Notes: generated by a model from the letters alone, not told the origin. Positions 36,901-49,724 are shown, counted from the stretch's first letter. The stretch is DNA of 64,000 bases from Taeniopygia guttata (GCF_048771995.1 NC_133030.1:12106001-12170000), one strand, 5' to 3'. Program-made: numbers and translations.

Positions 36901-39900
36901 TGTCTGTGGTGATGGCGGCTCCTCCGGCTTGCTGGGCTACACTGCCCTTGGAGGCCAGAGCAGGGTCCTGGTGGTCTTTCCTGCCCTGCCAGGCATTCAG
37001 GATGTCACCTGCCTGAGGCTGTGACTCCTGCCCATTAGTCTCATGCCAGCTGTCTCTGCTTTGCTTCTGGCTGGGCTGGCAGCAGGGCTTTGGGCAGGTG
37101 TTGGATTGCTCTGAGGGTGGTAAGGTAGTGATGGAGCAAGGGGCTGAGACAGAGTCCTGGAGATGGAGAAGGGACCGTGCCAGCACCTGCTGAGTGCCCC
37201 AGAGTGGGCCCAGGCAGACAGGTAAGGCTCAGCACAGGCGGCCGAAGATACTGGGACGTAAAAGAGAGGCAACAGGGAGAGACCTGGGGGAAAGGAGGCT
37301 TTTGCCAGCCCCTGTGGAGATCTGCCTGATCCAGGTGCATGCTATAAATCCATGGTGGCTCCTGGCTGCCAGAGGGACTGAAGGAACAGCCTTGACTGTC
37401 CTTGTAGCTGGTGCCAGCACAAGTGCTTCTGGGCTGTGGTGAACCAGTTGGGGCAGTTGCTCACCCAGATGGATTTGCTCAGCCTCCTTGCTTTGTGCAG
37501 CTTGTGCTGGCTGGAGGAGGGCAGGCAGGGCTGCTCCAGGCTTCTCCCTCCTTGGGCAGCCCAGGACAAGCCAGTGTTGGCAGTTTTGAGTACGTGGCCA
37601 TCCGGTCTTGTACCTCGGGGAGCATCTTGGGCAGAAGGGGTTACACAAGTGTGTCCAACCCCTGCAGCTTGTCCAGAGACTCTAGCTGGTGTACTTTCCC
37701 TGGGCTGTGTCCTGGGTGGCCTTTGAGACTATGAGCCTTCTCTGCTGTGCAGGGAGGTGTCTCTGCTCCTGCTCCCCCACATCCCGGTGGAAGGGGGTTA
37801 CAGAAGTCAAGTGCAGGAGCTGCAGCCAGGTGGGAGACTGGGGGATGTAGGTCACATAGAGGGAGAAGGTCAGCTCTGTTGGAGTTGCAGGAATGGCTCA
37901 GGGTATGAAAGATGGATTGGTGGGCCCCTGAGCCAGCTCTCCTCCTCCCCAGGCAGGGCGATAAAGATCACAGTAATCTGTGGAATCCATGTGCTGTTGA
38001 ACTTGGCTTGTCCCCTGCCTTCTCAGTTACTGTCCACACTGGCTGCCTAGCTCATAGGAATGGGAACAGGGAGAGCAGCATCCCCCCCGCCTCAGAGATG
38101 TTTGTCTTGAGCAGGAGCCTGGCTGTTAACGACTTCCTTCGGTGAGGCAGCTCGCCAGGCACGCAGAGCCGAAGGAACGCCTGGAGCTGCGGGACGCTGT
38201 GCGTGCTGGCTGCCACCGGCTGCGGAGAGCACCGGCCTCTGCTCTGTGGTGCTTGTCAGAGCTCTCTTTCTGCAGGGAAGGGGAAGGATCCCCTTCCCTG
38301 CCAGCCCCATCTTGCCTGGAAGGGATCTGGCACCATGGGATGTCGGATCCAGCACCAGGGTGGGACAGGAGCTCCCTTTTGGGGAGTGTGAGTCTTGGCA
38401 CAGGTGTGGGATCAGGTGCCAGCCGTGTTGCAAAGTGTTGGTGGCTGTGTCTCACTCCAGCCTCGTGCTGCTGCTCCTCAGCACCTCTGAGCAGCCAGGC
38501 ATGGGACATGTCCCCACTGGGACCTGCTGGAAGCCGGCCTGGCATCCTGCCACAACACCACAGCAGCACCACAGTGCCTGGGGCTTTTGTGACTGTGGAA
38601 GTGGCTCTAAAGCTGGTGGCTGGGACAAGTCCTGTACCAGAGGCTGTAGGAAGGGAAGTGATGGCAACAGCAGGACCCTGCCACCATCCTTATCAGGATA
38701 CTCAGGGGCAGGAGCTGCATGTACCTGATCCAGGAGCTCCGGAGGTGGCTGAGCAGCCCCGGTAGCAGTTGTGAGCTGGAATGGAGGTACAAGCCTGTCC
38801 TTGGGTCTTGCTTCAATGTCCTTAGTGCCCTGGCACAGCAGGGGTGACTGAGCTGTCCCCTTCCATCTCTTTCTGCTGGAAATCTACTGGATTCCTCTGC
38901 CTGGATGGGGGAAGGATTATAGTGCTAGTGATTGCAAAAAATAGGAGAATCTGGGATTTGAAAGGTGTATGTTCTGGGGGTGTGAAATGTTTGGCATGCG
39001 GGGCAGTAGTTACACTTTAATCTTCTGTGTGCTTGTTTGGCTCCTTCCCAGTGCTGCCAGTCTATAGATGAGCTGCTGTTCCTGGCCAGGGCAGGGGTCT
39101 GGGACCACAGCTCTTCCCCGGGTCTGCCCTGGGAGCCATGAGGTTGATCCCTCGAGCATGTGTGGCTCTTGGTGCCCAACTTGGCCTGCCCCCAGGGCAG
39201 CAGCACACCTTGCCTGTGGGGCTGGCCCTTGGCTGTGCCCAAGGGCTGGCTGCTGCCTCTGCAGGGGTCAGAGACCAAGTTCCAGCTTCATCCCTTCTGG
39301 TGGGCTGGAAGGGGGCACTGCCTCCCCCAGGTCCAGAACTGTGCTCAGACGCCCTCTGCCCTCTCTCCTAGGAGTTATGAAGACATGCTGGTGGATGAAG
39401 TGGCCCCCGACCGGTACTACTGGGCCCCGCTGGCCCAGCACGAGCGGGGCAGCCTGGCCAGCCTGGACAGCCTACGGAAAGGCGGCCCGGCCCCGGGGAA
39501 CTGGCGCCAGCCGGAGCTGCCGGAGGTCATAGCCATGCTGAGCTTCCGGCTGGATGCCGTCAAGTCCAACGCGGCCGCCTACCTGCAGCACCTGTGCTAC
39601 CGCAACGACAAGGTGAAGACGGAGGTGCGCCGGCTGAAGGGCATCCCCGTGCTCGTGGGGCTGCTGGATCACCCCAAGAAGGAGGTGCACTACGGCGCCT
39701 GCGGAGCTCTCAAGAACATCTCCTTCGGCAAGGACCAGGATAACAAGATCGCCATCAAGAACTGCGACGGGGTGCCCGCGCTGGTGCGCCTGCTGCGCAA
39801 GGCCCACGACATGGACCTCACCGAGGTCATCACAGGTAGGTAGTGCCTCCAGGGAGGGTGGGACGGGCTGGCCCCTGGGGCAGGGTCTGTGGTCAGGGGC

Positions 39901-42900
39901 CAGGTGTTCACCTTCCACTTGTGGCATTGCAGGGACGCTGTGGAACCTGTCCTCGCACGACTCCATCAAGATGGCCATCGTGGATCACGCACTACATGCC
40001 CTGACCGATGAGGTGGTCATTCCTCGCTCCGGCTGGGAGCGGGAGCCCAACGAGGATTCCAAACCCCGCCATATAGAGTGGGAGTCGGTGCTCACCAACA
40101 CCGCTGGCTGCCTTAGGTATGGATCTGGCAGAGCACTGGCCTGGGTTTGCGCTGCAACACTCCTTCTGGGCTGTTCCTGGACTTCCAGAGGACTGTGGAG
40201 CAGCTGCTCTGATAAGACAGCTGCTGGTGGTGCAGGCCTTGAGTTGGGAGGCATTTTCCCCCAGTGAGGAGAGCTATGGGAGCTGTTTTCTCTCTTGAAC
40301 TGTTCGGGGTGTGGGCTGTCCCTCAGCTGTCTCTCCTGCCTGCCAGGAATGTGAGCTCGGAGCGGAGCGAGGCCCGTCGGAAGCTGCGGGAATGTGACGG
40401 GTTGGTGGATGCCCTGATCTACATCGTGCAGTCCGAGATCGGCCAGAAGGACTCGGACAGCAAGGTACCACAGTGGGACTGGTGTTGGGAAAGGGAGAGC
40501 CTGTGTCGGGTGCACCTGGCACTCTTGGACCAGGAGGTGTCTGGCACTCAGCCTGCAGTTTGGGTTGGAATGTTGGCCCTCCAACAGGGACCTGATTGTG
40601 TCACTCATCCCCACACCACTGTCAGCTGATTCAGGGCTTCCTGATCAGGCTTCCTGATCAGCCTGGATAAGGTCTTGGCTTGAATTTTCCTTGAGCTTTA
40701 AGCTGAAGGCTGGGCCAGGTCCTCACTCACAGACTTGGAGTACTCGGAGACCCTGTCTGAGTCAGACACTCTGGTTCTCTCCTCAGCTGGTGGAAAACTG
40801 TGTGTGCCTGCTGAGGAACCTGTCCTACCAAGTCCACCGTGAGATCCCCCATGCCGAGCGCTACCAGGAGACGCCCCTTGTCCCTGCCAACAATGCTGGG
40901 CCCCACAATGCCAGCTGCTTCGGGGCCAAGAAGGGCAAAGGTTCGTGTGCCAGCAGCATCAGGAAAGGGAGGGAGGGGAACAGAGACAAGTATAGAGGGT
41001 GGTCTGTGTGGTCTTTGTGCTCCTACGTGGGCATCTCATGTGAAGCCTGAAGGGCAGCTTTCTGTGGAGGTGCAGTGGTCCCTGCTTCTCTGGCTCTGGG
41101 AGCTGTTGCTTGGCTTGCCGAAAGCATTTGACACAAGCTGTGGTGGGTGTCTGTGGTGGTGGGATGGTGACGGATACATGTCCACTAATTCCACACCTTC
41201 CCTTTTCTCCTGTGTTGCCCCTTCCCCTTCTCTTTGCTTTCTTGCCAAATGATCTGCCCCATGACGCTGTTGGCACTTCTCTCCTCCTGCCTCCCCTCTC
41301 TCCTGTCCTTCTCTCCGCCTCACCAATAGACGAGTGGTTCTCCAGAGGTGAGTGCGCTCATGGTTTTACTTTTTCTGTGGTTTAATTGGGTGCTTTCTCA
41401 AGCTCTCTTTGCCCCCCTCCCCAGCTGGGCACATTCTGCCTGCAGTGTGGCTAATGCCCCCATGTCCCCTCCTGTGACATGCTGGTCGCTTGGCTTCAGC
41501 TCGCCTCTGGGCTTGTTCCTGCAAGTGGCAAAGAGCTGTTGGGCCGAGGCGGGTGGGGAGAGGAGGAGTCTCACACATCTCCACTTGCCCTTTGAAGGTA
41601 AAAAGCTCCCAGAAGACCCTGGTGCCGACACGGTGGATTTTCCCAAAAGAACTACTCCAGCCAAAGGTATGCTCCTTGAGTGATTGTGCAGGGCTTGGGT
41701 GTCAGGGCAACTTTTGCTACAGCAGCCTGGGAGACTAGTGAGTGAGAGGACCTGTTTCCCATTGAAGTGAGCCTCTCCAATGGGCAGAACTTGGGTTTGG
41801 AGCAAGAATGCCCAAGGCCCTGTTAAAACATGAGTTCTGCCAGTAGTTGTGAGGATCTTTGGCATGGATGAGGTCAGTGCTACCTCAGGACAGGCTTTTC
41901 AGAAGGAAATACTGCCCCAGGGGGTGAGAGACTGCACAGTGACACAGACCTCTGTGGTGGTCTCAGACTTGCCAGCACAGCTGCCCTCTTGCCTGCTCTT
42001 CACTCCTGGACATGAAGGACAGGCATGGTTTAAAGCTAAAATCTCTATCTTAAATTGTTCTGCAGCCATGAGAATGAGGAGGGGTCATTCCCAGAAGCCT
42101 CTGGGGACAAGTGTCTCACCTGTGTGTGAATCACAGCCTCTGACCAAGCAGTGACTGGGGTTTCTGGTACCCTGGGGCAGTCTGGCCCTTTCTGTGCCAA
42201 GAATCTCACCCCTGGGAGCCTGGGTAGAAGCTTCCAGCTTTGTCTACCCAGCAGTGCCCGTTTGGATTAGGCAGACACTAGCAGACCCTTTGGATAAATC
42301 CTTTCTACCCATGTCCTCCTGACAGGCTACGAGCTCCTCTTCCAGCCAGAAGTGGTGCGGATATACATCTCCCTCCTGAAGGAAAGCAAGACTCCAGCCA
42401 TCCTGGAGGCTTCAGCAGGAGCCATCCAGAATCTGTGTGCTGGCAGCTGGACGGTGAGTGCCAGGGGAAGGGGAGCCGGGAGCACCACCCGTGGGGCTGG
42501 CAGCGGTGCCAGCCCCGGGTGACGCTGTGGCCCTGTGCCTCCCCGCAGTACGGCCGGTGCATCCGCTCGGCCCTGCGCCAGGAGAAGGGGCTCTCCGCCA
42601 TCGCCGACCTCCTGACGCACGACAGCGAGCGCGTGGTGAAAGCGGCCTCCGGGGCCCTGCGCAACCTGGCCGTGGACCTGCGCAACAAGGAGCTGATTGG
42701 TGAGGGCTGCATGCTCCCTGTATCCATGCAGGCTAGGCAGGAGCTTCCTCCTTCTCCTCTTGGCTCCTGGGGAAGTGTTTGGGGACAGCATCAGCCCAGC
42801 CTCTGCCCTCACCCAGAGCAGAGAGTGTCGAGCTCCACAGAGAGGGAGAGCAAAACACGTCACCTGTCAGTGGTTTTCCCTTCAGTCCTGTTCCCTGCTT

Positions 42901-44973
42901 GCTCACGCCCAGCTCTTTATCCTTCCCAGGCAAACATGCCATCCCCAACCTCGTAAAGAACCTGCCTGGAGGCCAGCAGACCCCTGCCAAAAACCTCTCT
43001 GAGGACACAGTGGTGTCAATCCTCAACACCATCAATGAAGTGATCGTGGACAACCTTGAGGCAGCCAAAAAGCTCCGGGAAACGCAGGGGATCGAGAAGC
43101 TTGTGCTGATCAACAAATCTGGGTAGGCTCTGCTCAAAGGATGATACCAGGGGTGGAGAGGGGCTTCGCTTTCTTCGGGTTTCCAAACATCTCTTCCTTC
43201 TCCTCTGTCTAGGAACCGCTCAGAGAGAGAAGTCCGGGCAGCCGCCCTCGTCTTGCAGACAGTCTGGGGCTATAAGGAGCTGCGGAAGCCCCTTGAGAAG
43301 GAAGGCTGGAAGAAGTCAGATTTCCAGGTGTGGGGATGCCCTGTGGTGGCCAGGGTGGTAGGTGGGATCGTGCAGCAGGTAGAAAGTTGTTTCTGGAGCT
43401 TGGCAGTACCAGCCTGCAGCTCTTCACCTTGCTGGTGGCACTGGGCACCCAGAGAGGTGTCTCTGTGCTGTTTTTCAGCCAATGGCCAGCAGGAAGTCTC
43501 TGCTAGGAACACTGTAAAGTGTCATGCCCTGTGTCCCACATTAGCACGAAGCAGGAATTTTGTCACTCTAACTGCCACTGTGTCAGTGTTGAAAAACAGG
43601 GTTCTCCCAGGCTCAGTTTGCTTCCCAAAAGCAGGGACTGCCCTTGCTGCTGGAGGGCCAGGCACTGATGGGGGTGCAGTTGGGGCTTCAGCACCTTCTG
43701 AGTTATGTTGGGCCCTTTACTCAAGAGCCACATCTGGAGGGTGTTCCTGGATTGGTGCTGGAGGGCTGGAATGTGCTGATGAGGAAGGAACCTCTGGGCC
43801 CAGGATTTGAGTGGTCACTGTCTGTTGCTGTAGGTGAACCTGAGCAATGCCTCTCGGACCCAGGGAGGCAACTCCTTTGATGACAGCACCTTGCCTCTCA
43901 TCGACAGGAACCAAAAAACAGGTATGTGCTTGCCCTCTGCACCTGTGCCTGCCATCATCCCTCTGCCTTGTGGGTACTCAGGGCAGCTGGTGTTTGTCCT
44001 CTCCCTTGCTCTTTAGCTTTAGCTTCCCTGGCAGCCACAGCTGCTCACACAGGGCCATTAGTATGGCCTTTAGGTGTCTTTTCTGGCCATCAGGGCCATC
44101 ACTTTGAGCCTTAGATGGCTTCTTGGGGCTGGCACTGTAGGTCCTGTGGTGTCCTTGGGTCACAGAGCTGCAGCTGGCCCTGGGTTCCCCCACCTGGGGC
44201 AGGGAACAGTTCCTCTGTGGCTCCTGGCTGCAGGAACTGTTCCTGATGTGCTCTCCCGTGCTTGCAGACAAGAAATCCTCCCGGGAAGAGATCCAGATGA
44301 GCAACATGGGACCAGGTAGGAGAGGGACTCTCTCTGGGTATGTGGGCAGCAGGGCAGAGTTCACATCTCCTGCGGGGGTGGTGCAGCCCCCTGTGGAGGT
44401 GACACGACTGACTGTCCCCTCTCCTGCTCCAGACAACTATTCCACACTCAACGAGAGGGACCACGGCAGGACACTGGACCGATCCGGTGACCTTGGAGAG
44501 ATGGAGCCGGTGAAGGCAGCGCCGTTGATGGTGAGCAGCTCTTTTTAACTCGGGAACAGTGGGATGGGTGCAGGAAATGCCACATCAGTGTCCTGTCTGG
44601 CAGAGGAGAGGAGAGCTGGGCTCCCACAACTAACACCCCCCATGCCATGGCCCCTACTAACCGCATGTGTCTGCAGCAGGAGGAGGAGGAGGAGGGGCAG
44701 GAGTCGAAGCCTGAGGTAGAGGAGGCGCAGCCTGAGGTAGAGGAGGCGGAGGAAGATGGTGCTGTGCCCTCCCCCATGTCGGTATGTCCCACGGTGTCCT
44801 GCCCAATCTGACAGTGGTGACAGATCCTGCTGTGCTCTTAGGGGTGCTTGGCCAGCCAAATCCTGCTCCAATCGCTGCTGCTGCAATCACTGGTGCCGTG
44901 ATCCTTTCTCCGCCCTCACTCCCATTCCAGCCTTAACACCTGTCCCTCTCTCTCTCCACAGCAGAAGATCTAG
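33991..44973 (+). CDS. CTNND1: Catenin delta-1 (p120-catenin)
   Basis: Armadillo protein that binds the cadherin juxtamembrane segment, stabilises adherens junctions, modulates Rho GTPases and binds Kaiso. Coding exons: 33991-34185, 35199-35270, 35520-35678, 35858-36390, 39372-39835, 39933-40116, 40347-40464, 40787-40940, 41330-41347, 41598-41666, 42326-42453, 42549-42699, 42930-43122, 43213-43327, 43834-43921, 44268-44315, 44433-44530, 44677-44781, 44962-44973. The sum is 967 residues plus TAG (human 968). The start [20 protein letters not shown] matches p120 isoform 1, with a coiled coil at about residues 10-46. Then come the Tyr-rich regulatory region and armadillo repeats (about 350-830; [20 protein letters not shown] onward). 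The ending PMSQKI matches human. The first coding exon starts at 33872 with 119 bases of 5'UTR. Confidence 0.98.
36391..39371 (+). other. CTNND1: CTNND1 3-kb intron
   Basis: Intron splitting an Arg codon (AG|G). No exon is identified inside. A patch at 36510-36585 contains three TAATT-type homeodomain-like cores and is otherwise unassigned. Confidence 0.75.
41330..41347 (+). CDS. CTNND1: CTNND1 microexon C (DEWFSR)
   Basis: An 18-base exon with flanking AG and gt, preceded by a long pyrimidine tract. It encodes the six residues DEWFSR, identical to alternative exon C of mammalian p120. Including it splits the basic KKGK-GKK cluster that acts as a nuclear localisation signal; skipping joins 40940 to 41598 in frame. 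Confidence 0.92.
44677..44781 (+). CDS. CTNND1: CTNND1 exon B equivalent, acidic and divergent
   Basis: Phase-0 exon of 105 bases (35 codons) between exon 44433-44530 and the final QKI exon, the position of alternative exon B (29 codons in human). It starts [10 protein letters not shown] and ends PSPM-S. The middle consists of two copies of the unit PEVEEA (21-base DNA repeat), replacing the leucine-rich LEEELDVLVLDDE export signal known in human. It can be skipped without a frame change. Confidence 0.85.
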
Positions 44974-46635
44974 CTGGCCTCCCTGCCTCTGCTCCATTTG
45001 GGTTGATAATATATTATATATATAAATATATAACTCTTCATGGTGGAATGGACTGACTTTTACCTTGTCTTATTGTTGGAATTTTGCTGGACTCTCTGTG
45101 CCAACCATCCAGCCAAATGCCTGGGCCGGGTCCCCAGGGCAGCCCGGGCCACTCGGTCTCCTCTGGGCCACTGCACCTCCCTGTTCTGGGACACCACCAC
45201 TAAGAACTCCTCCTCCCGTCCTCCACCACCTCCTTCCTCCTGAGAGTAAAACCTTCCCGCCTGACTCTGCCGGATCAGCCGGCGTGGATGCTGCACAAGG
45301 ACTCGGACCTCTGCCTTGACCAGGAGCTGCCTTCTCTCCCACGCCTTCCCCCTGCTCCGAGGCGTCTTGCAGGGACAGGGACTGGGACCTCACTCGCTGC
45401 CGCCTTGTTTTTGGTTTGGTTTTGTTGCCTATAGGATATATTTTTTCGTGTGGGATCACTCTTCAACCAGCACCGTGGGGACAACAGGAGCATCCCTCCT
45501 CCCTGAGGGCTGCAGGACCAGAGTCCAGGGGCTGGAGGCACGGGGGCCAGGGGGAGAAAAACCAGCAATAACGTCTCTTGCTTTGCTCTAGATCAGGCTT
45601 TGGGGGCATGGGAAGGGAGATCCAGTTCTGGATCCTGCAGAGGGGTCTGGATGGGGCCCTGGCTCCGACCCAGTGCCTCACCAGTGTGAGGAGGATCCTT
45701 CTGTGAGGAAGGAGGTCAGTGCTGGGCCGTGGTCCAGGGTCCCCTGGAGGGAGGAGATGGGTCAGAGTTTTGGGGAGAGCAGGCGGCTCGGGGCGCACTG
45801 TGCCGGGCACCTGGAGCCAGGATCCCGCGACGCTGCCCCGCTGACTTAATCTTGACACGTGCCTTTCTTTTGCCACTGTGAAATAGCTCTTTGAATCGTA
45901 CTGTCCGGCTGCTTCCCTGGGAAAGGGGAGTTTCCTGGGCTTCCGGCAGGGCGGACCTCTTCCCTTCCCTGCTGGGAGCCTTACCTGTCTGCAGTGGGGC
46001 TGGGAGCCTGTTTTGGGGGAAACCCAACCCCCCTGCCCTCGCTGAGAGGGGGCAGGGTGCTCATCTGCATCCTGGCCTGGGCTGCCAAGGGAGTTGGGAT
46101 GTGCTCCTCCTCCTCCTCCTCTTGGCTGTGGTGCTGGGGCACATCCATGTGCTGTGATCTTCTGGGGGGCCTTGGGGCTCCCTGTGCAACTGGAAGCCTC
46201 TGTAGGAGGCTGCAAACTGGAGCAGGAGCCCTCCCAGCCCGGGGCTCCCCCCAGGGCGGGCTCTCGGGGCACGGGGATGTGGCAGGGGCAGAGCTGGTGC
46301 CTTGCTCCTGCCCCAGTTCCCCCACAGCTCCGGCTGGACCTGCCCTGCTTCCAGCCCCACCTCAGCTCAGTTGGGTTTTGTTCTGGGGTCTAACTCTTCT
46401 CTTTTCCTTTAAATATGTAAAACACTAATTCCTTTTTTAATTTTTAATTCCAAATGAACCAAAAAAACAGCATCCCCCTTCTCTCCTCCTTGGCCCTGGT
46501 GGGGAGGGGGGCCAAGGAGGTGGGGAGGGGGAAGCGCCAAGCCGTTCCTTGTCTGATTCCTGTGCACACTCTTGTAACGCTTTTAAAACAAAATGATTTT
46601 TTTATATAAATAAAGTTTTTAAAGTGTGATGTGTG
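44974..46635 (+). other. CTNND1: CTNND1 3'UTR
   Basis: 1.6 kb of non-coding sequence after the TAG, starting with an AT-rich block (45005-45035) and ending at AATAAA 46609-46614 after U-rich sequence. Open frames on either strand here show no recognisable protein. Confidence 0.8.
46609..46614 (+). terminator. CTNND1: CTNND1 poly(A) signal
   Basis: AATAAA in an AT-rich context, followed by a GT-rich downstream element (about 46624-46660). Confidence 0.85.
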
Positions 46636-46825
46636 CCTGCCCCTTTGGTGTTTCTGGCTTTGCTGCTGGATCCCAGCTGCTTTTTCCAGGAGTGGCGCTG
46701 GTCTCCATGGCTCCTGGAGGTGTCACTTCGTGACATACCATGTGGTATTTCCCAGCCCTCCCACCTTGCCTTGCACCCTTGTCCCTAAAGCCACCAGTAA
46801 ACAGAGAGAAGGCAGGACCAGGTAT

Positions 46826-46831
46826 TTTATT
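46826..46831 (-). terminator. LPXN: LPXN poly(A) signal
   Basis: AATAAA on the minus strand, 229 bases past the LPXN stop. It lies 212 bases from the opposing CTNND1 signal. Confidence 0.75.
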
Positions 46832-47059
46832 GTTTCAGGTCCAAGGAGCAGTGCTAGGGATGTCTTGAAAGCAGTGGGACAAGGAATGAAGCCTGGCTTG
46901 GCAGCACAAGGCTAGGGGCAGTTGGCTGAGCGGGACCAGTGGCAGGCATGTTGATGCATGGGATATGAGGCGTGTTTGGGTCAGCAGGGACAATGCCAGG
47001 CATGTTGATGGTGGGGACAATGCTGAGGACATCCAGGCTGTGTGCTGGGCACCTGGGGC

Positions 47060-49724
47060 TCAGGCAAAGAGCTTGTTGTAGCAGGGCTGGCAGTACATCT
47101 TGTCGCTGTACTCGCAGAAGGTTCCCTTGTGCAGCCGGCCCAGGCAGTAGGTGCAGATGAAGTGCTCGGGGTGGTACCTGCGCCCCGCGGCCGTGATGCA
47201 GCGCCCGGTGACGGGGCGGCTGCAGCCGTGGCAGATGGTGCCCTGCCGCTGGTGGAAGTGCAGCTCGCAGTAGGGCCTCCCCTCCAGCTCGAAGAAGGAC
47301 CCGCCGGTGAAGCCAGTCAAGCACTCCTGGGGGAAGAAGAGGGGAAAGCTGGCATGGCCCTGGGAACATCCCCATGGTGTACATCCCCGCCGTCCCACTC
47401 ACCGTGCACACGAAGCACTCGGTGTGCCAGACGCCCTGCAGGGCCGACAGGTAGTTGTCCACGACAGGGCGCTCACAGCCCTGGCATTTGGGGGCGAACA
47501 TGGCCAGGAAGTCCTGGTGGCAGTATGGCTTCCCATTGCGCTCCAGGAACCCTGTGGGGAGGGGATGGGGATGGGCACCCAGCTGGGGATGGCTCACAGT
47601 GGGACGTGGACATGGTGGTATCCGGGATAGGAGGCAAGGGAGAGATCATGGGCAGCTGTTGGGTGGGGTGATAAGTGCAAGAGCAGGGGAGACTTGGGAT
47701 GGGGCCAAGATCCCCGCACCTGTTCCTTGGGACGTACCCTCATCTCCAAACATCTTCCCACAGTGGGCACAGAAGAAGTGCTCGGGGTGCCAGGTCTGCT
47801 CCAGGGCCGTGAGGACTTTCTGCAGGAAAAGCTGAGGTGAGGGGGCTGGTGGTGGCCGGGGGGAGGCCGGGGGGTCACTCACTCACCTCGCGGATGGGGC
47901 CGGCGCAGTAGGCACAGCGCGGGGAGAAGGCCTGGTGATAATCCTCCTCACAGAACGCCTGCCCTCCTTGCTCGAAGTAGGGCCCCTTGTCCAGCTCCTG
48001 CCCGCAGCGGGCACAGGTGAAGTGCTCGGGGTGCCAGGTTTTGCCCAGGGCTGTGAGCACCTGCGAGGAGGAGGCGCGGGGGCTGTGAGGGCAGCTCTGG
48101 GGGAAGCCCGGGGTGCCAGGCTGGCAGCGGGGCTCACCTTGCCGGCGATGGGCTTGCGGCAGGCGGCGCAGACGCCGGCGGGTGCGGCCGTGATGCCCAG
48201 CTCCTGCAGGTCCCGGGTGAGGCTGTCCAGCATGTTGTCCAGCAGGGACTCCGTGGGCACCCCAGCTCCCTGCCCTGCAGCTGCCAGCTGCCAGGAAGGA
48301 GCATGGTAAGGTCTGGGTGAGGGCTAAACCCCCCAGCCTGATGCCCCAGGGCCAAGGCTCGCTCACCTTGCTCTGCGTGTGGCCCAGGTCGGCCAGGAGC
48401 TCATCCAGCTGCCGGGCGGCCTCCGTGTGTGGGGCTGAGGGGAGCAGCGGCTTTGGGACTGGCACAGGGGTGCTGCACATGGCAGAGAGGGGAGATGCTG
48501 TGGTGTCCACCCCAAGGCCAGGACCAAGACCCCCTCCACCCCTGCCACCACAGCTCTTTCCCACAGGCTCCTGCAGGGAGCACTGCAGGTATGCAGGATA
48601 CAGTCTGTCCCAGGTGACCCTGGATGGCAGATCCCAGCAAGGAATGGACAGTCCCAGATGGCTCTGCCCTCCCATGGCTGTTTTTACCTGTACACTGAAT
48701 CCAAATCTTCTCCTGGAGGCTGAGCTTGAGGCGGCAGCGGTGCCTGGAAGGACAAGCCCTTGTGGCAGAGCCCTCAGGGTGCTCCCCTGGCAGCTTCCCC
48801 TGCCCAGCTCCACCACCCCATCATGAGCTGTGCCCAGGCATTACCTTCAGGCTGCCATGCTGGGCATCCTGGCTGGAGCTTGGTCCCTGCAGCACACTGT
48901 CCTTGGAGGCCAGGCAGGAGCTCTGCTCCAGTTCTTCCAGCAAAGCATCTGCACAGAGACACCCGGGTCAGGCCCCACCAGCTGCACACCCTGCGGTGTT
49001 GTACCACTCCCAAAATCTCAGGAGCAAAAGGAGGGTCACAGCAGGTCCTGCTGGCCAGCTGCTAATGCCCCGAGGAGCCCTGAGCCCCCTTCCCAAGGTC
49101 CCCATCCCAGTCGAGGATGTGCCTACCTTCTCAAAGAGTGGGAGTCGGGCAAAGGGTCCTGCCTCCCCACACCATCCCTGGCCAGCAAAGAAACCTCTGC
49201 CAGACCTCAGCCTAAGTCCTGGCAGGGAAAAGCTCACCCTGGGCCCATCCTGCGTGTCCAGGACACCACTTCCCCCAAAGCGGGCCAAGCACTTTTCCTT
49301 TCAGTTTTCCCTCTCTGCCTTGGCTGTCTCTCACACTGGGAGGGACAATTTGTTCCCCTCAATCGGGGAATGCCCCCAGCAGTGTGGCGCTTCCCTGACC
49401 CCAGCTCTCCCACCCTCGGCCCGGGATGGCTCCCGGCTCCCGCTGGGTGCAGCAGGGTTGCGGCGCTGCCCCAGCCCATTTCCTGCTCTCAAGCTGGCTC
49501 CATTTTTGGCCAAGTGCTCGCTCAACCACCGGCCCCACTGGTCCCCTGGGATGGGGGAGGCACAGGAGGGAGCAGGGCTCCACGGCTGCCCCTCAGTGCC
49601 ATCTCCTCCCAGTCCTGAGGTACAGGAAGGAAAAAGCTCCCCGGAGGTGCCAAAAATGTGACCTCAAGCCAGGCCTGGCTGCAGGATAAGCTCCAGGGAG
49701 GCCCAACTTACCTAAATCCTCCAT
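47060..49724 (-). CDS. LPXN: Leupaxin
   Basis: Paxillin-family focal-adhesion adaptor enriched in blood cells and osteoclasts; it binds FAK/PYK2 through LD motifs and other partners through LIM domains. Minus-strand coding exons: 49712-49724 (13 bases, MEDL), 48845-48948, 48688-48743, 48367-48472, 48138-48287, 47887-48060, 47738-47819, 47403-47551, 47060-47326 (TGA), giving 366 residues against 386 in human. LD motifs: [13 protein letters not shown] at the start, [11 protein letters not shown], and [14 protein letters not shown]. Four C-terminal LIM domains follow, each with the Cys/His zinc ligands: [33 protein letters not shown] and [11 protein letters not shown]. Length, LD pattern and the ZFP91 neighbour favour LPXN over PXN or TGFB1I1. 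Confidence 0.94.

Noticed and set aside
40634-40662. Short direct repeat of cttcctgatcag in a CTNND1 intron
   Set aside because: Two 12-13-base copies are within what local slippage gives; no wider structure.
44208-44243. Inverted GGAACAGTTCC / GGAACTGTTCC pair in a CTNND1 intron
   Set aside because: A 12-bp stem with a loop of about 11-14 bases is weak compared with the two hairpins reported and lacks other support.
33991-44973. Assignment of the armadillo gene as ARVCF or CTNND2
   Set aside because: The start [20 protein letters not shown], exon C DEWFSR, the 967-residue length and the synteny are specific to CTNND1.
46100-46125. CTC trinucleotide run in the CTNND1 3'UTR
   Set aside because: Short simple repeat with no evident function.
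47060-49724. Assignment of the LIM gene as paxillin or TGFB1I1
   Set aside because: At 366 residues it is too short for paxillin, and the LD pattern and ZFP91 neighbour match leupaxin.
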